A stretch of 64,000 nt of DNA from Olivibacter jilunii (GTDB taxonomy: Bacteria; Bacteroidota; Bacteroidia; Sphingobacteriales; Sphingobacteriaceae): NCBI RefSeq assembly GCF_900607235.1, contig NZ_LR027848.1, positions 795,241 to 859,240 on the forward strand, in the 5' to 3' direction. A program made the translations under genes and the position numbers. The notes beneath the pieces were generated by a model. That model made no database searches. It worked only from the letters and a program-made list of their open reading frames with translations, and was not told where the DNA came from. Every line of letters starts with the position of its first letter. Positions within the stretch are counted from its first letter, which is position 1. This document shows, one piece after another, positions 1 through 9,563 of the stretch.

Positions 1-725
1 CTTGTTGCCAGATCAGCACTACCTGCCATGCGATCAACCCGAATACTGCCGCCAGAGGTTTTTGCCAGTAGTTCGCCACTAATATCATTGGCTCCTATAC
101 TTCCACCGCTGGTCCGCGCATCAATTTTTCCTTTTAAATTACTCAATTTGATGGAACCGCCTGATGTATGTAGTAGCAGATTCCCCGTAACATCATCTGC
201 ATTAATACTTCCGCCACTGGTTTTTAGGTTTACATTGTTTTTTACATGAGCTACTTTGATACTGCCGCCGGAAGTTGCTCCTTCGATATAACCATTAATG
301 CCATTAAGGGAAAGGCTACCACCACTGGTTTTCAACTTTGCTGATGCTGCTTTAGGCACATAAGCTTTGAACGAAATGGATACCGACTTCTTCCAGTTTT
401 TAAACCCGCTTTTTGGTCTGGCAATTGCGATGAGTTGCCCGTTATTGGAACTAATTTGTAAGTCGTAACTGTCTTTTAGCCGTTGCTCGATTTCTTCTTT
501 GCTTAGGCGATTATTTCCGTTATTACCTTGCACAAATACTTCAAGACGAGCTTCGGAGTCATTTACACCTTCAACCGTTAAACTACCGCCGGAAGTTTGT
601 AGATCTACCGAGCGGATATTTTCACTTCGCAATGATTTCGTTAAATAGGGCGAAGGAGTATCTTGTGCCGATGCCAAAAAATAGCTGCTATAAATGGCAA
701 TGAAAAAAAGAGTAAGCTTATTCAT
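1..725 (-). CDS. DUF4097-like putative adhesin, partial (3' end outside window)
   Basis: The frame starts at the ATG whose complement is 723-725 and runs off the left edge, so the C-terminus is missing. The first 20 or so residues form a signal peptide ending near SAQD. The rest is a repetitive beta-rich protein in which TSGGS recurs every 20 or so residues (TSGGSLTV, TSGGSLSL, TSGGSIKV, TSGGSINA and so on). This is the pattern of the DUF4097/putative auto-transporter adhesin fold, a right-handed parallel beta-helix in related families. It lies 131 bp downstream of an FtsX-type permease on the same strand, as the last visible gene of the efflux cluster. The adhesin role is a family name only; an export or cell-surface location is inferred from the signal peptide. 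Confidence 0.75.
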   Translation of the reverse strand, partial: MNKLTLFFIAIYSSYFLASAQDTPSPYLTKSLRSENIRSVDLQTSGGSLTVEGVNDSEARLEVFVQGNNGNNRLSKEEIEQRLKDSYDLQISSNNGQLIAIARPKSGFKNWKKSVSISFKAYVPKAASAKLKTSGGSLSLNGINGYIEGATSGGSIKVAHVKNNVNLKTSGGSINADDVTGNLLLHTSGGSIKLSNLKGKIDARTSGGSIGANDISGELLAKTSGGSIRVDRMAGSADLAT

Positions 726-772
726 GATTTTTTTTCTAAAAGACGCAAATCGAAATTAAATGTTGCATGGCG

Positions 773-807
773 GTTAGCTGTGAGATTTTTGCTGTCAGCA
801 ATCTGTT
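773..807. repeat. short heptamer-phased intergenic repeat
   Basis: Between the adhesin start and the first permease stop, units GTTAGCT, GTGAGAT, TTTTGCT, GTCAGCA, ATCTGTT follow each other in 7-bp phase. It is a weak member of the GCT/AGC-type family seen elsewhere in the window. Confidence 0.4.
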
Positions 808-855
808 TTTAATTAAACAGAAAACCGATATCAGATGGCTGCTAGCTTCTAAAAG

Positions 856-3300
856 CTATTCATCCCGCAAACTATTTACCGGATTAGCTGCGGCTGCTTT
901 GAACGTTTGCACACTCAATAATAAAACTGCTAACAAAAGCATTCCCAATCCACTCACTAGAAAAACCCACCAGCCGACAGGCGTTTTATAGGCAAAATTG
1001 TCAAGCCACCGATGCGCGGCCCACCAAGCTAAAGGAGAAGCGACAATAAAAGCGATAAGGATGAGTTTGATAAAATCCTTCGCCAATAGGCTAATAAGTT
1101 GAACAATAGATGCTCCCAACACTTTGCGAATGCCTACTTCCTTTGTTCGACTGTTTGTGGTATAAAGCACCAAACCTAACAGGCCCAAACAACTAATTAA
1201 AATAGTTAAACCTGTTGCCCAGTTTAACAGGGATGCGGTAGCTTGCTCTTTCTCATAAAACTTCTTAATACTGTCTTCCATAAATTCATAATTAAATTCC
1301 CCGTCGGGATAGTTCTCCTTAAAAAGTTCTTCCATATCGGAAATTGTTTTCTGCCAGTTCATTTCACCGGAATGGGCGGATCGAAGTTTTACGTGAAAAA
1401 TATCTCCCCAGCGGTTTTGAAAAATGAGCGGTGCTAATTGTGCGTGCAAATTCTGCGTATGAAAATTCTTCACAATGCCAACAATAGGAACTTCTTTGTC
1501 ATTGTATTTAAGGAATTGACCTAAAGCTTCTCCCGGTTGCCGAAAACCGATCTCTTTTGCGAATTGTTCATTAACCACAATTTCTGTTAACGAGTCGCTC
1601 GCAATCGCATTTCGCCCGGCAATGATTGGAATATTATATAGATCAAGAAAGTCATCGTCACCCCATCTAACATGAACAGTCGGTTTTAACTCTTCTTTCC
1701 CGTTGAAATAGCTAACATTGGCAAAGGCTCCGCCCGCTGTAGCTGGTGCAAGAAATCCATTGCTAACAGATGCAATACCCGGAATTGCCTGTAAGCGTTG
1801 CTTGAATTGCATGCGGTGGGTGGCGATGGTATCTCTGGGGGTGCGAAAAGTAAGAATGGCTTCTTTGGCAAAACCCATATCTGCATGGAGTACGAAATAA
1901 ATCTGTTTACTGATAATCAAGGTAGATATAACAAAAAATTGCGCAATAACAAATTGAGAGACGGTTAACCCTTTTCGTAACAGCGCTTGTCTTGACTGCC
2001 CCAAGCTGACTAGTTGCTGGTTCTTCAAAACCTGTATCGGATTATAACCGGATAGAACAAAGGCTGGATATAACCCGGCAAGGACGCTAACTAATAAAAC
2101 AATGAGTAGAACGGAAAACAACATGCTTGGATAACCTAAGAATGAGAAGGTGAGGCCTTCCGGTATAAAGGCAGAAAAGGCCTGTAGTAACAGCGGTATA
2201 ATGATAATGGAAAGGACGGTAGCAAATGTTGTCAGAAAAAAAGTTTCTCCTAAGAATTGAACGACCAGTTGTTTTTTGTTTCCGCCGATCGATTTCCTAA
2301 TACCAACTTCCTTGGCGCGTGTTGATGCTTGTGCCGTGCTTAAGTTAACATAATTGATACACCCCAAAAGCAATAAAAAGCCCGCAATGGCGATTAAGCC
2401 ATACAAAGTGGGTTTATGAGCGATTCGGATATCCATTCCCTGATAGCGCTCATCAAAATGTATGGTAGATAAGGGCTGTAACGCTAAATGAAGTTCGGAA
2501 AAAAAATGCTCTTTTTTGGAATGCTTTGCGAGTATCGTGTTTAGTCCTTGCTCTATTTGGGATGGCTGAGCCTGTGGCGATATTTTAACAAGTAAATTTG
2601 AGTAACCCATCCAATCGTCCCAAACGTTTAACATGAGGTCGTCTTTCAATGACGTTTTCTCTAATGTGGGTAGTGATATAAACTCCTTACTTCGAAAATC
2701 GGTAATTTTTTCTAAATCATCTACAACTCCACTCACACTCACTTCTATATCCCTATACCTTAGGGTACTTCCTGGCACATCCTGCAAATCCTTTTTGGGA
2801 AAATAAATCCCGGCCCTACTCTTGGTAAGTACTACTTGAAAAGGTTGTGTCAAGGCAATGGTAGGATTACCGACTAACCACTTATACCCCATTAAGGCTA
2901 GATAGTCAGAATTAGTAAAAATAATGCTTTCTTGTTTTTTAAAAGTCTTTTTGTTGACGCTTCCTGCCGGCACTTCAACATCTGCTTTTGCATCACCGGG
3001 AAAACTATAAATGGGAATTACTTGCTCAATACCCGTTATTTCTCCTTGAGCTGCCTGAGCCAAAGAGGCGGGTACAGCGGCAGAATGTCCCTCAAAGCCA
3101 TCTCGTTTTGTGTCTAATACAATTCGATAGATCCGATCTTTATCCAGCTGAAATTGATCGAAACTAAACTCATAATGAACAATCATGGCGATGACTAAGG
3201 ATGAGCTGATACCTATCGCTAATCCAACGATGTTAACGAGGGAGAAAAATTTGTGTCTCCATAAATTCCGCCAGGTAGAAACAAAATAGTTTTGTAACAT
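856..3300 (-). CDS. FtsX/MacB-type ABC transporter permease 1
   Basis: This 814-residue inner-membrane permease has the duplicated layout of this subfamily: an N-terminal membrane helix (about 20-42), a MacB-like periplasmic domain, three helices of a first FtsX domain (about 300-440), a second periplasmic domain, and a second FtsX domain (about 690-800). The coupling-helix motif EVGIRK occurs twice (near 335 and 720), followed by SIGG and VLGA. The C-terminus NPVNSLRDE is typical. It has no ATPase domain and presumably uses the ATPase encoded upstream (8756-9436). Such machines move lipoproteins, peptides or toxic compounds by mechanotransmission; the substrate here is unknown. Two paralogues lie directly upstream. 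Confidence 0.93.
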   Translation of the reverse strand: MLQNYFVSTWRNLWRHKFFSLVNIVGLAIGISSSLVIAMIVHYEFSFDQFQLDKDRIYRIVLDTKRDGFEGHSAAVPASLAQAAQGEITGIEQVIPIYSFPGDAKADVEVPAGSVNKKTFKKQESIIFTNSDYLALMGYKWLVGNPTIALTQPFQVVLTKSRAGIYFPKKDLQDVPGSTLRYRDIEVSVSGVVDDLEKITDFRSKEFISLPTLEKTSLKDDLMLNVWDDWMGYSNLLVKISPQAQPSQIEQGLNTILAKHSKKEHFFSELHLALQPLSTIHFDERYQGMDIRIAHKPTLYGLIAIAGFLLLLGCINYVNLSTAQASTRAKEVGIRKSIGGNKKQLVVQFLGETFFLTTFATVLSIIIIPLLLQAFSAFIPEGLTFSFLGYPSMLFSVLLIVLLVSVLAGLYPAFVLSGYNPIQVLKNQQLVSLGQSRQALLRKGLTVSQFVIAQFFVISTLIISKQIYFVLHADMGFAKEAILTFRTPRDTIATHRMQFKQRLQAIPGIASVSNGFLAPATAGGAFANVSYFNGKEELKPTVHVRWGDDDFLDLYNIPIIAGRNAIASDSLTEIVVNEQFAKEIGFRQPGEALGQFLKYNDKEVPIVGIVKNFHTQNLHAQLAPLIFQNRWGDIFHVKLRSAHSGEMNWQKTISDMEELFKENYPDGEFNYEFMEDSIKKFYEKEQATASLLNWATGLTILISCLGLLGLVLYTTNSRTKEVGIRKVLGASIVQLISLLAKDFIKLILIAFIVASPLAWWAAHRWLDNFAYKTPVGWWVFLVSGLGMLLLAVLLLSVQTFKAAAANPVNSLRDE

Positions 3301-3340
3301 AATGTTAGCTTTTAAGGTGTTTCAGCGATTCATCAAATAA

Positions 3341-3557
3341 CCAATAACGAATAACCAATAACGAGTAACCAATAACCAATAACCAATAACCAATAACGAA
3401 TAACTGATTACCAATAACGAGTAACCAATAACGAATAACCAATAACGAGTAACCAATAACCAATAACCAATAACCAATAACGAATAACTGATTACCAATA
3501 ACGAGTAACCAATAACGAATAACCAATAACCAATAACTGATTACCAATAACCAACAC
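3341..3557. repeat. CCAATAA heptanucleotide tandem array with 84-bp higher-order unit
   Basis: Thirty heptamers follow without a phase break from 3341 to 3550, then a partial unit. Unit types are CCAATAA (most common), CGAATAA, CGAGTAA and CTGATTA. Units 5-16 and 17-28 have the same order except for the last unit, giving a 12-unit (84 bp) higher-order repeat. The array fills the gap between permease 1 and permease 2. An open frame of 80 codons crosses it on the minus strand only because 21 bp (three units) keeps frame and the repeat lacks stops there. Confidence 0.95.
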
Positions 3558-3561
3558 CAAG

Positions 3562-5946
3562 TTACTCATTGCGTAATGACTCAACAGGGTTGGTCAATGC
3601 TGCGCGTATAGTTTGCGACCCAATAACGATCAAGGCAATACCAATGGCAATGCTTCCCGCCAATATAAAAATCCAGATATTGATGGTGGTTTGATATTCA
3701 AAATCATCCAACCATTTATCCATTAAAAACCACATCAATGGAGACGCAACAAGCAAAGCGATTATTACTAATTTCAAGAAATCAAAAGATAACAACTTTA
3801 CGATGGTTGATATATTGGCCCCTAAAACTTTCCGTATGCCGATTTCCCGATATCGCTGTGTGGTATGATAGGACACCAAACCTAACAAGCCCAAGCAGGA
3901 AATAAAAATAGCGAGCATTGCGAAATTGAAAAATAAATTACCGAATCGATTTTCTGAACGATATTGCCTATCAAAAAATTCGTCAGCAAAAAAGTATTCA
4001 AAAGGACGATTCGGAATAATCTCCTGCCATTTTTTTTCAATTGACTTCAAGGCCGTGTTTATATGTTGGCCATCTATTTTGAGTGATACCATACCGCCTC
4101 CGTTTCCTTGCCCATAACGCATGCTGAGGGGCTCTATTTTCGACTGTAGGGATTTAAAATGGAAATCTTTGATCACTCCGATGATTTTACCTTCGCTTCC
4201 CCATTGAGAATATTTTTTACCAATGGCGTCCGCTGGTTTTGCATAACCGAAGAGTTTAACGGCACTTTCATTTAAAATCATAGCTTGCGCAGTATCTGTT
4301 CCAAAGTCGGGCGAAAACATGCGGCCGGCCACCAGTTCAATTTTATATAGGGGAAGGTAATTATAGTCTACAAAATAGACCGGGAGGTTTGCGATCTGCA
4401 TATCGCCTTGCTTGTTCTCAATTTCAGAATAAGCCACCGGGTTCCCACCACCCGGGACCGATCTGGATACAGCGCTAGCTAATACGCCAGGCACGCTGGT
4501 TATTGCGTCCTTTAAGATTCTGCTCTTGGCATCTCCGTTTGTTTGCAAAACCAATACTTGTTCTTTATTGAAGCCCAGATTTTGATTTCGCATAAATGCA
4601 AGTTGACGGTTTACAATCAAGGTGCCTGCAATCAGCGCAATGGAAACCACAAACTGTACCACAACTAAGGTTTTTCTCAATAGTAAACCTTTTGTGTTAG
4701 ACGAAAATTTACCTTTTAACACGGTTACGGGTTTAAAAGAGGATAATACAAGCGCTGGATAAATACCTGCAAGTAACCCGATTAAGCAGGCTAACAAAAA
4801 TAAAACGAGGATGTACACGGGATGGAGAAATATACCTCCACTAATTTCCTTGCCCGCAAGAAAATTAAAATAGGGAATCAAGACCAGACAGAGTAAAATG
4901 GAAATTATAAAAGCTAATAAACAGATTAATACGGATTCACTGATAAATTGCCGGGTAACCTGTATGCGATAGGCACCAACCACTTTTCTGATTCCTACTT
5001 CTTTGGCTCTTTCAACCGCTCTGGCTGTGGAAAGGTTAATAAAATTAATGCAGGCAATAAGTAGGATGAATAGCGCTACAATAGCAAAAACATAAACATT
5101 GTTGATATTGCCGTTTTCAAAACCACCTCGTTTTGAATAAAGATAAACGTCTTTAAGAGGCTCTAAAAAGAGGGTGTAATGCATCTTGGACTGATCCATT
5201 TCCTTACCGACACGGTTAGTTAAAAAAGCGGGAAATTTAGCGGTTAATAAGGAAGGATCAGTATTCGGTTTAAGAAGTAAATAAGAAGTGAAACCAAAAT
5301 TACCCCATTGCTCATCAAATTTAAAATTAGCCATTTTAATCAGGGTGACCATAGAAACAAACACGTCTCCTTTAAACTGCGAATTTTCAGGAATATCTTT
5401 CATCACACCTGTAACTTTGCTGTTGAAACCTTCATCGGTCAGTAGCAAACTTTTACCGATTGGATTTTCCTTTCCAAAATATTTTTTGGCTGCCGATTCG
5501 GATAGAACCACGCTAAAAGGCTCTTTTAATGCCGTTTCCGGGCTTCCTGCTAGTAGCGGAAAATCAAATAGTTGGAAAAGGGAGGAGTCAGCAAAGAATA
5601 CGGCGCTTTCCTGATATTTGATATTATCTTTGCGTATTAACAAACTATTGGGCAGTAAACGCACGTAGTTTTCGATCTCCGGAAGATCTTTAGCGGCATA
5701 CATTGCCATGGGGCCTGACGTGATATTCGCATTGATGGTTTCTGTGGGTGTCTTGACATCGCACACCAAGCGATAAATGCAATCAGCTTTTTCATGATAC
5801 CGGTCGTAACTTCGTTCGAAATTGACGTAAAGCGCAATAAGAAAGCAGGCCGTCATCCCAACTGCCAAGCCACAAATGTTGATAATGGAAAAAGCTTTGG
5901 TTTTCCAGATATTCCGCCAGGCGATTTTTAAATAGTTTTTTATCAT
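3562..5946 (-). CDS. FtsX/MacB-type ABC transporter permease 2
   Basis: This 794-residue permease has the same two-FtsX layout as its neighbours: N-terminal helix (about 20-42), MacB-type periplasmic domain, first FtsX bundle (about 280-430), second periplasmic part, second FtsX bundle (about 670-780). Coupling motifs are RAKEVGIRKVVGA and RYREIGIRKVLGA, and the C-terminus is NPVESLRNE. It starts MIKNYLKIAWRN, the short amphipathic start typical of the subfamily. It is a clear paralogue of the flanking permeases but not a near-identical copy, so the duplication is old. Predicted partner is the shared ATPase at 8756-9436; the substrate is unknown. Confidence 0.93.
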   Translation of the reverse strand: MIKNYLKIAWRNIWKTKAFSIINICGLAVGMTACFLIALYVNFERSYDRYHEKADCIYRLVCDVKTPTETINANITSGPMAMYAAKDLPEIENYVRLLPNSLLIRKDNIKYQESAVFFADSSLFQLFDFPLLAGSPETALKEPFSVVLSESAAKKYFGKENPIGKSLLLTDEGFNSKVTGVMKDIPENSQFKGDVFVSMVTLIKMANFKFDEQWGNFGFTSYLLLKPNTDPSLLTAKFPAFLTNRVGKEMDQSKMHYTLFLEPLKDVYLYSKRGGFENGNINNVYVFAIVALFILLIACINFINLSTARAVERAKEVGIRKVVGAYRIQVTRQFISESVLICLLAFIISILLCLVLIPYFNFLAGKEISGGIFLHPVYILVLFLLACLIGLLAGIYPALVLSSFKPVTVLKGKFSSNTKGLLLRKTLVVVQFVVSIALIAGTLIVNRQLAFMRNQNLGFNKEQVLVLQTNGDAKSRILKDAITSVPGVLASAVSRSVPGGGNPVAYSEIENKQGDMQIANLPVYFVDYNYLPLYKIELVAGRMFSPDFGTDTAQAMILNESAVKLFGYAKPADAIGKKYSQWGSEGKIIGVIKDFHFKSLQSKIEPLSMRYGQGNGGGMVSLKIDGQHINTALKSIEKKWQEIIPNRPFEYFFADEFFDRQYRSENRFGNLFFNFAMLAIFISCLGLLGLVSYHTTQRYREIGIRKVLGANISTIVKLLSFDFLKLVIIALLVASPLMWFLMDKWLDDFEYQTTINIWIFILAGSIAIGIALIVIGSQTIRAALTNPVESLRNE

Positions 5947-5952
5947 GATTTT

Positions 5953-6001
5953 TAGCGTTTAGCTGCCAGCTATCAGGCATAAGCCGTTAGCGCTATAAGC
6001 A
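5953..6001. repeat. AGC-type heptamer-phased intergenic repeat
   Basis: Units TAGCGTT, TAGCTGC, CAGCTAT, CAGGCAT, AAGCCGT, TAGCGCT, ATAAGCA run in perfect 7-bp phase directly upstream of the permease 2 start codon. Confidence 0.6.
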
Positions 6002-6032
6002 GTGATCGAATCTATTTTGTCGTTACTTAGAG

Positions 6033-6152
6033 TTACTGCTCAATTAAAATGACAGCGCTTAAACTAACGGATAGCCCCACTATGTTAATAACAGCATAGC
6101 TTTTGTTGTTAAACAAATTTCTAAATACAGTTTTAAGATAATTCTTAAGCAT
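6033..6152 (-). pseudogene. N-terminal remnant of a fourth FtsX/MacB-type permease
   Basis: Read on the minus strand, an ATG at 6152 opens a 39-codon frame ending in TAA at 6033-6035. The peptide starts MLKNYLKTVFRNLFNNKSYA and continues VINIVGLSVSLSAVILIEQ. This matches the first 36 or so residues of the adjacent permease 3 (MLKNYFKSAFRSLAKSKLYA, then AINIIGLSVSLAASVLLL), including the start of the membrane helix, and then stops. The remaining 740 or so codons are absent: the next 75 bp lead straight into permease 2. It is best read as the stump of a permease gene deleted between paralogues. A functional 39-residue peptide cannot be excluded but is less likely. Confidence 0.8.
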
Positions 6153-6186
6153 AGCTCATTAGCTTTTAGGTGTTAGTATTCAGCCC
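6152..6186. repeat. heptamer-phased repeat abutting the permease remnant
   Basis: Units TAGCTCA, TTAGCTT, TTAGGTG, TTAGTAT, TCAGCCC begin at the first base of the remnant start codon. A weaker 7-bp-phased stretch continues at about 6246-6322 up to the permease 3 stop codon. Confidence 0.5.
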
Positions 6187-6323
6187 CTTGATCTCGATCT
6201 TATCTGTCAAAGGGCCAAAACTTTGTTGTCAGCGTTGTTAATTGACTTATAACGTATAACTGCTGCCTACCGCAAGCAGATAAAACGTATAACTTCAGGA
6301 AAACAGCTAAAAGCCGCAACTCA

Positions 6324-8675
6324 TTACTCCGTTCGAATTGCCTTTATCGGATTGTTTTTTGCCGCTTTTAACGATTGTCCGCAAACGGTAAGTCCAGCGA
6401 TGGCAAAAGCTATAAGTCCTGCGGCAATGAAAACCCAACCTTGAATCTCCGTACGATACACATAATTCTCTAACCATTTACTCATCATCCACCAAGCGAT
6501 TGGAAACGACAGGATGAACGATATGCCGACCAGCTTCATGAAATCTTTTGATATCAATAAAATTATGTTGCTTACGCTGGCTCCTAAAGTTTTACGGATA
6601 CCGATTTCCTTAAACTTGGTTTCGGCTGTATAGGTTACCAAGCCAAATAAACCTAGACAAGAAAGTAGAATCGCAATGCCCGCAAAGATGTTGAATAGCC
6701 TGCCTGCGCGCATATCGCTTTTATACATATTGTCAAAAGCCTCATCCATGAATTGGTAGTTGAAATCATAATCGGCATTGTATTTCTTCCATAAAGTTTC
6801 TATCGCTGCAATCGCCTGTTGTGCTTGTTGTGGCTTTATCTTAACATACATCGCTTGCCAACCCCAGTTCTCGTTCATAAAAATGAGACAGGGCTCAATG
6901 GCAGTTCGCATATTTTTGAAATGAAAATCTTTGACAACCCCTGCAATAATGCCAGGCTTGTCATGGAAACTAATGGTTTTTCCCACAGGATTTTCTATGT
7001 TCATCTGGGCGATCGCCTGTTCGTTTAAGATGTAATAACCGCTATCTGCAGGTGTTCCCGAGAAGCCTTTTCCTTCAACCAACCTCATGTTCAATACCTG
7101 TAGGAAATTTCGATCGGCGGAGATCTGATTGATCATAAAATTGCCCATATTATCGGGTTTCCCTTCCCATACAATGTCCCCGGTAGCGCTTGCGAGATCA
7201 ATAACGCCTTGGCTTGATACCGTTACGCCTAAAATGCTTGGATTGTTTTCCAACTCGCTCCGAACAGCAGCGTAATGCTTTCCGAAATTATAGGCACCGA
7301 AGGTTAAAATATTCTCTTTGTCATACCCTAAGTTTTTATTCTGTATAAAGGAAAGCTGTTTTGCAATAACAATCGTAGAAACAATGAGGACAACGGAGCA
7401 GGTGAATTGCAATACAACTAATACTTTGCGGAAAGAGCCACTGCTACCCAATCGAGGCAAAAGGCCCTTAAGTCCTAAAGCAGGATTAAATCGTGATAGT
7501 GTTATTGCGGGATAGATTCCGGCCATTAGTAATACTAATATCAAGGCAGCACCAAATAATGCCCAAACGCGGCTATCAAATAAGCTAAAGCTCATTTCCT
7601 TTCCCGACAACTGGTTGTAGATAGGCATGGCTAAAAAGCTGAACAACCAGGAAAGGAGCATGGAGATTAGAAAAACAACCAGTGATTCGGTTAAGAACTG
7701 TAAAAACAGATGCGTACGATTGGCGCCTACTACTTTCCTTACACTTACTTCTTTGCTTCGCCTAGCAGACCTTGCTGTAACAAGGTTTACATAATTGATA
7801 CAGGCAATTAATAAAATTACGAGGGCAATTAAGGTAAATATTTTAACTTGGCGCATGCCTTGTTCGTCTCCTTTGGGATCATAAAGATGAATTTTATGTA
7901 AGGGCTGCATTAAATAGACAAGGTCTTTAAAGAAATCGCTCGACTGGTTTTTTTTATGAAGAGCGGCTAGTTGTAGCCCAACTTCTTTTGCGTTTACTTC
8001 GGATTTTAGAAGAAAATAGGTGTCGTAGCCAAAATTTCCCCAATCGGCGTTGATTGGATTGCTCTCGCGACCTTCATTTAATTGATCAAATGGAATGAAA
8101 AAATCATTACGTATGCTCGAATTTTTCGGTATATCCTCAATAACACCCGAAACCCGAAAGCTGATACCCTCAAGCGCTTTTACCACTTTGCCAACAGCTT
8201 CTTCTTTGCCGAAAATTTTTTCGGCTAGCGACTTGCTTAGGACAATAGAATGTTTATCGGGAAAAGGTTGTTTTTCGTTTCCTGCAATCAATGGAAAGTC
8301 AAATATGGAAAAGAAGCTGGGATCGACATAGTAGACGCTTTCTTTGAATTTCTTACCTTTGTAATCCACTAAGGTTTCCTGCCAAGTATTGATTCTACAG
8401 GCGTCTTCTACGGCGGGCAATTCATTTTTTCCGAAAACAGCCAAAGGAGCAGAGGTACTCCATATTTTCGTCATTTCCTTGTCAATGGCGCCCGATGCCC
8501 TGAAAATTCGGTCACCTTTGCTGTGCATCTGATCGAAACTTAGCTCATCCCAAACCCATAATAAAAGTAATACAGAAGCCGCTAGACTTACCGATAGGCC
8601 AATAATATTAATGGCCGCATAAAGCTTGCTTTTCGCCAAGCTTCTGAAAGCGCTTTTAAAGTAATTCTTTAGCAT
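6324..8675 (-). CDS. FtsX/MacB-type ABC transporter permease 3
   Basis: This 783-residue member of the same permease family has an N-terminal helix near residues 20-40, a MacB-like periplasmic domain to about 270, FtsX bundle 1 (about 280-420), a second soluble part, and FtsX bundle 2 (about 660-770). Coupling motifs are RSKEVSVRKVVGA and KFKEIGIRKTLGA; the C-terminus is NPIKAIRTE. It is the permease nearest the ATPase gene (80 bp gap) and so the most direct partner. Its N-terminus is the closest visible match to the remnant at 6033-6152. Confidence 0.93.
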   Translation of the reverse strand: MLKNYFKSAFRSLAKSKLYAAINIIGLSVSLAASVLLLLWVWDELSFDQMHSKGDRIFRASGAIDKEMTKIWSTSAPLAVFGKNELPAVEDACRINTWQETLVDYKGKKFKESVYYVDPSFFSIFDFPLIAGNEKQPFPDKHSIVLSKSLAEKIFGKEEAVGKVVKALEGISFRVSGVIEDIPKNSSIRNDFFIPFDQLNEGRESNPINADWGNFGYDTYFLLKSEVNAKEVGLQLAALHKKNQSSDFFKDLVYLMQPLHKIHLYDPKGDEQGMRQVKIFTLIALVILLIACINYVNLVTARSARRSKEVSVRKVVGANRTHLFLQFLTESLVVFLISMLLSWLFSFLAMPIYNQLSGKEMSFSLFDSRVWALFGAALILVLLMAGIYPAITLSRFNPALGLKGLLPRLGSSGSFRKVLVVLQFTCSVVLIVSTIVIAKQLSFIQNKNLGYDKENILTFGAYNFGKHYAAVRSELENNPSILGVTVSSQGVIDLASATGDIVWEGKPDNMGNFMINQISADRNFLQVLNMRLVEGKGFSGTPADSGYYILNEQAIAQMNIENPVGKTISFHDKPGIIAGVVKDFHFKNMRTAIEPCLIFMNENWGWQAMYVKIKPQQAQQAIAAIETLWKKYNADYDFNYQFMDEAFDNMYKSDMRAGRLFNIFAGIAILLSCLGLFGLVTYTAETKFKEIGIRKTLGASVSNIILLISKDFMKLVGISFILSFPIAWWMMSKWLENYVYRTEIQGWVFIAAGLIAFAIAGLTVCGQSLKAAKNNPIKAIRTE

Positions 8676-8755
8676 AGCTATTCCTTTTAATCAGATTTCA
8701 GCCCGTCAACTTTAATTTAGCCCTAATTGCTAGGGTCTAAAGCCGAAACCCTACT

Positions 8756-9436
8756 TTACGCCACCGTAGTCATCACAACTTGCCCGTCCAGCATTCGGAT
8801 AATGCGATCGCTATAACGCGCATCATGTTCGCTGTGGGTAACCATTACAATGGTAGTCCCTTGTTCGTTTAATTCAGTAAGCAGCTGCATTACCTCATTA
8901 CCGTTATTTGAATCCAGGTTACCTGTCGGCTCATCCGCGAGGATAAGCTTAGGATTATTAACCACCGCTCGGGCAACGGCAACCCGTTGCTGTTGACCGC
9001 CGGAAAGTTGCTGTGGAAAGTGGTTTCTACGGTGCATAATCTGTACCTTCTCAAGCACCTCTTCCACTCGTTTTTTGCGTTCGGCGGCCGGCACTTTCGT
9101 ATAAATCAGCGGGAGCTCTACGTTTTCAAATACAGTTAGCTCGTCAATCAAGTTGAAACTTTGGAAAACGAAACCAATATTGTGTTTACGCAAGTCTGAA
9201 CGTTTCCGCTCGTTAAAGTGGGCCACCTCTATATCATTGAATTTATAACTGCCTTCGTCTAGATCATCTAAAAGGCCTATAATATTCAACAATGTGGATT
9301 TACCACATCCTGAAGGACCCATCACTGCTACAAACTCACCCTTTTGTACTTCTATACTTAGGTTGTTGAGCGCTACCGTTTCCACTTCCTCAGTACGGTA
9401 GAATTTTTGAAGTTCAGTTATTTTGATCATGGTCAT
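8756..9436 (-). CDS. ABC transporter ATP-binding protein, LolD/MacB family
   Basis: This complete 226-residue ATPase has Walker A GPSGCGKST (about 41-49), Q-loop FVFQSFNL, signature LSGGQQQRVAVARA, Walker B LILADEPTGNLD, and the switch histidine in MVTHSEHD. The FNLIDELTVFENVELPL segment after the Q-loop is typical of the LolD/MacB group that pairs with FtsX-type permeases. Two start codons lie two codons apart (9436 and 9430); the first is kept. It is the only ATPase in a cluster with three intact permeases, so it probably serves several of them. Confidence 0.95.
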   Translation of the reverse strand: MTMIKITELQKFYRTEEVETVALNNLSIEVQKGEFVAVMGPSGCGKSTLLNIIGLLDDLDEGSYKFNDIEVAHFNERKRSDLRKHNIGFVFQSFNLIDELTVFENVELPLIYTKVPAAERKKRVEEVLEKVQIMHRRNHFPQQLSGGQQQRVAVARAVVNNPKLILADEPTGNLDSNNGNEVMQLLTELNEQGTTIVMVTHSEHDARYSDRIIRMLDGQVVMTTVA

Positions 9437-9437
9437 T

Positions 9438-9472
9438 TAGCTATAAGCAATCGGAAATCAGCTTTCAGTTTC
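9438..9472. repeat. heptamer-phased intergenic repeat
   Basis: Units TAGCTAT, AAGCAAT, CGGAAAT, CAGCTTT, CAGTTTC lie directly upstream of the ATPase start codon, in 7-bp phase. Confidence 0.5.
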
Positions 9473-9563
9473 CTTTTTTGTGTTAGAATTTTTAAACCAC
9501 ACCAACTGCCTTTTATTTATTATTTTTATATTTAAACCTCTGTTTTTAATCTGAATTTCTTTT

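Noticed and set aside
3305-3547. 80-codon open frame on the minus strand across the CCAATAA array
   Set aside because: The frame exists only because three 7-bp units make 21 bp and this phase lacks stops. The product is a repetitive YWLLVIG-type peptide with no sign of selection.
3341-3557. CRISPR array
   Set aside because: Units are 7 bp and directly adjacent with no unique spacers; no cas genes are present. The same holds for the 60.2-60.5 kb array.
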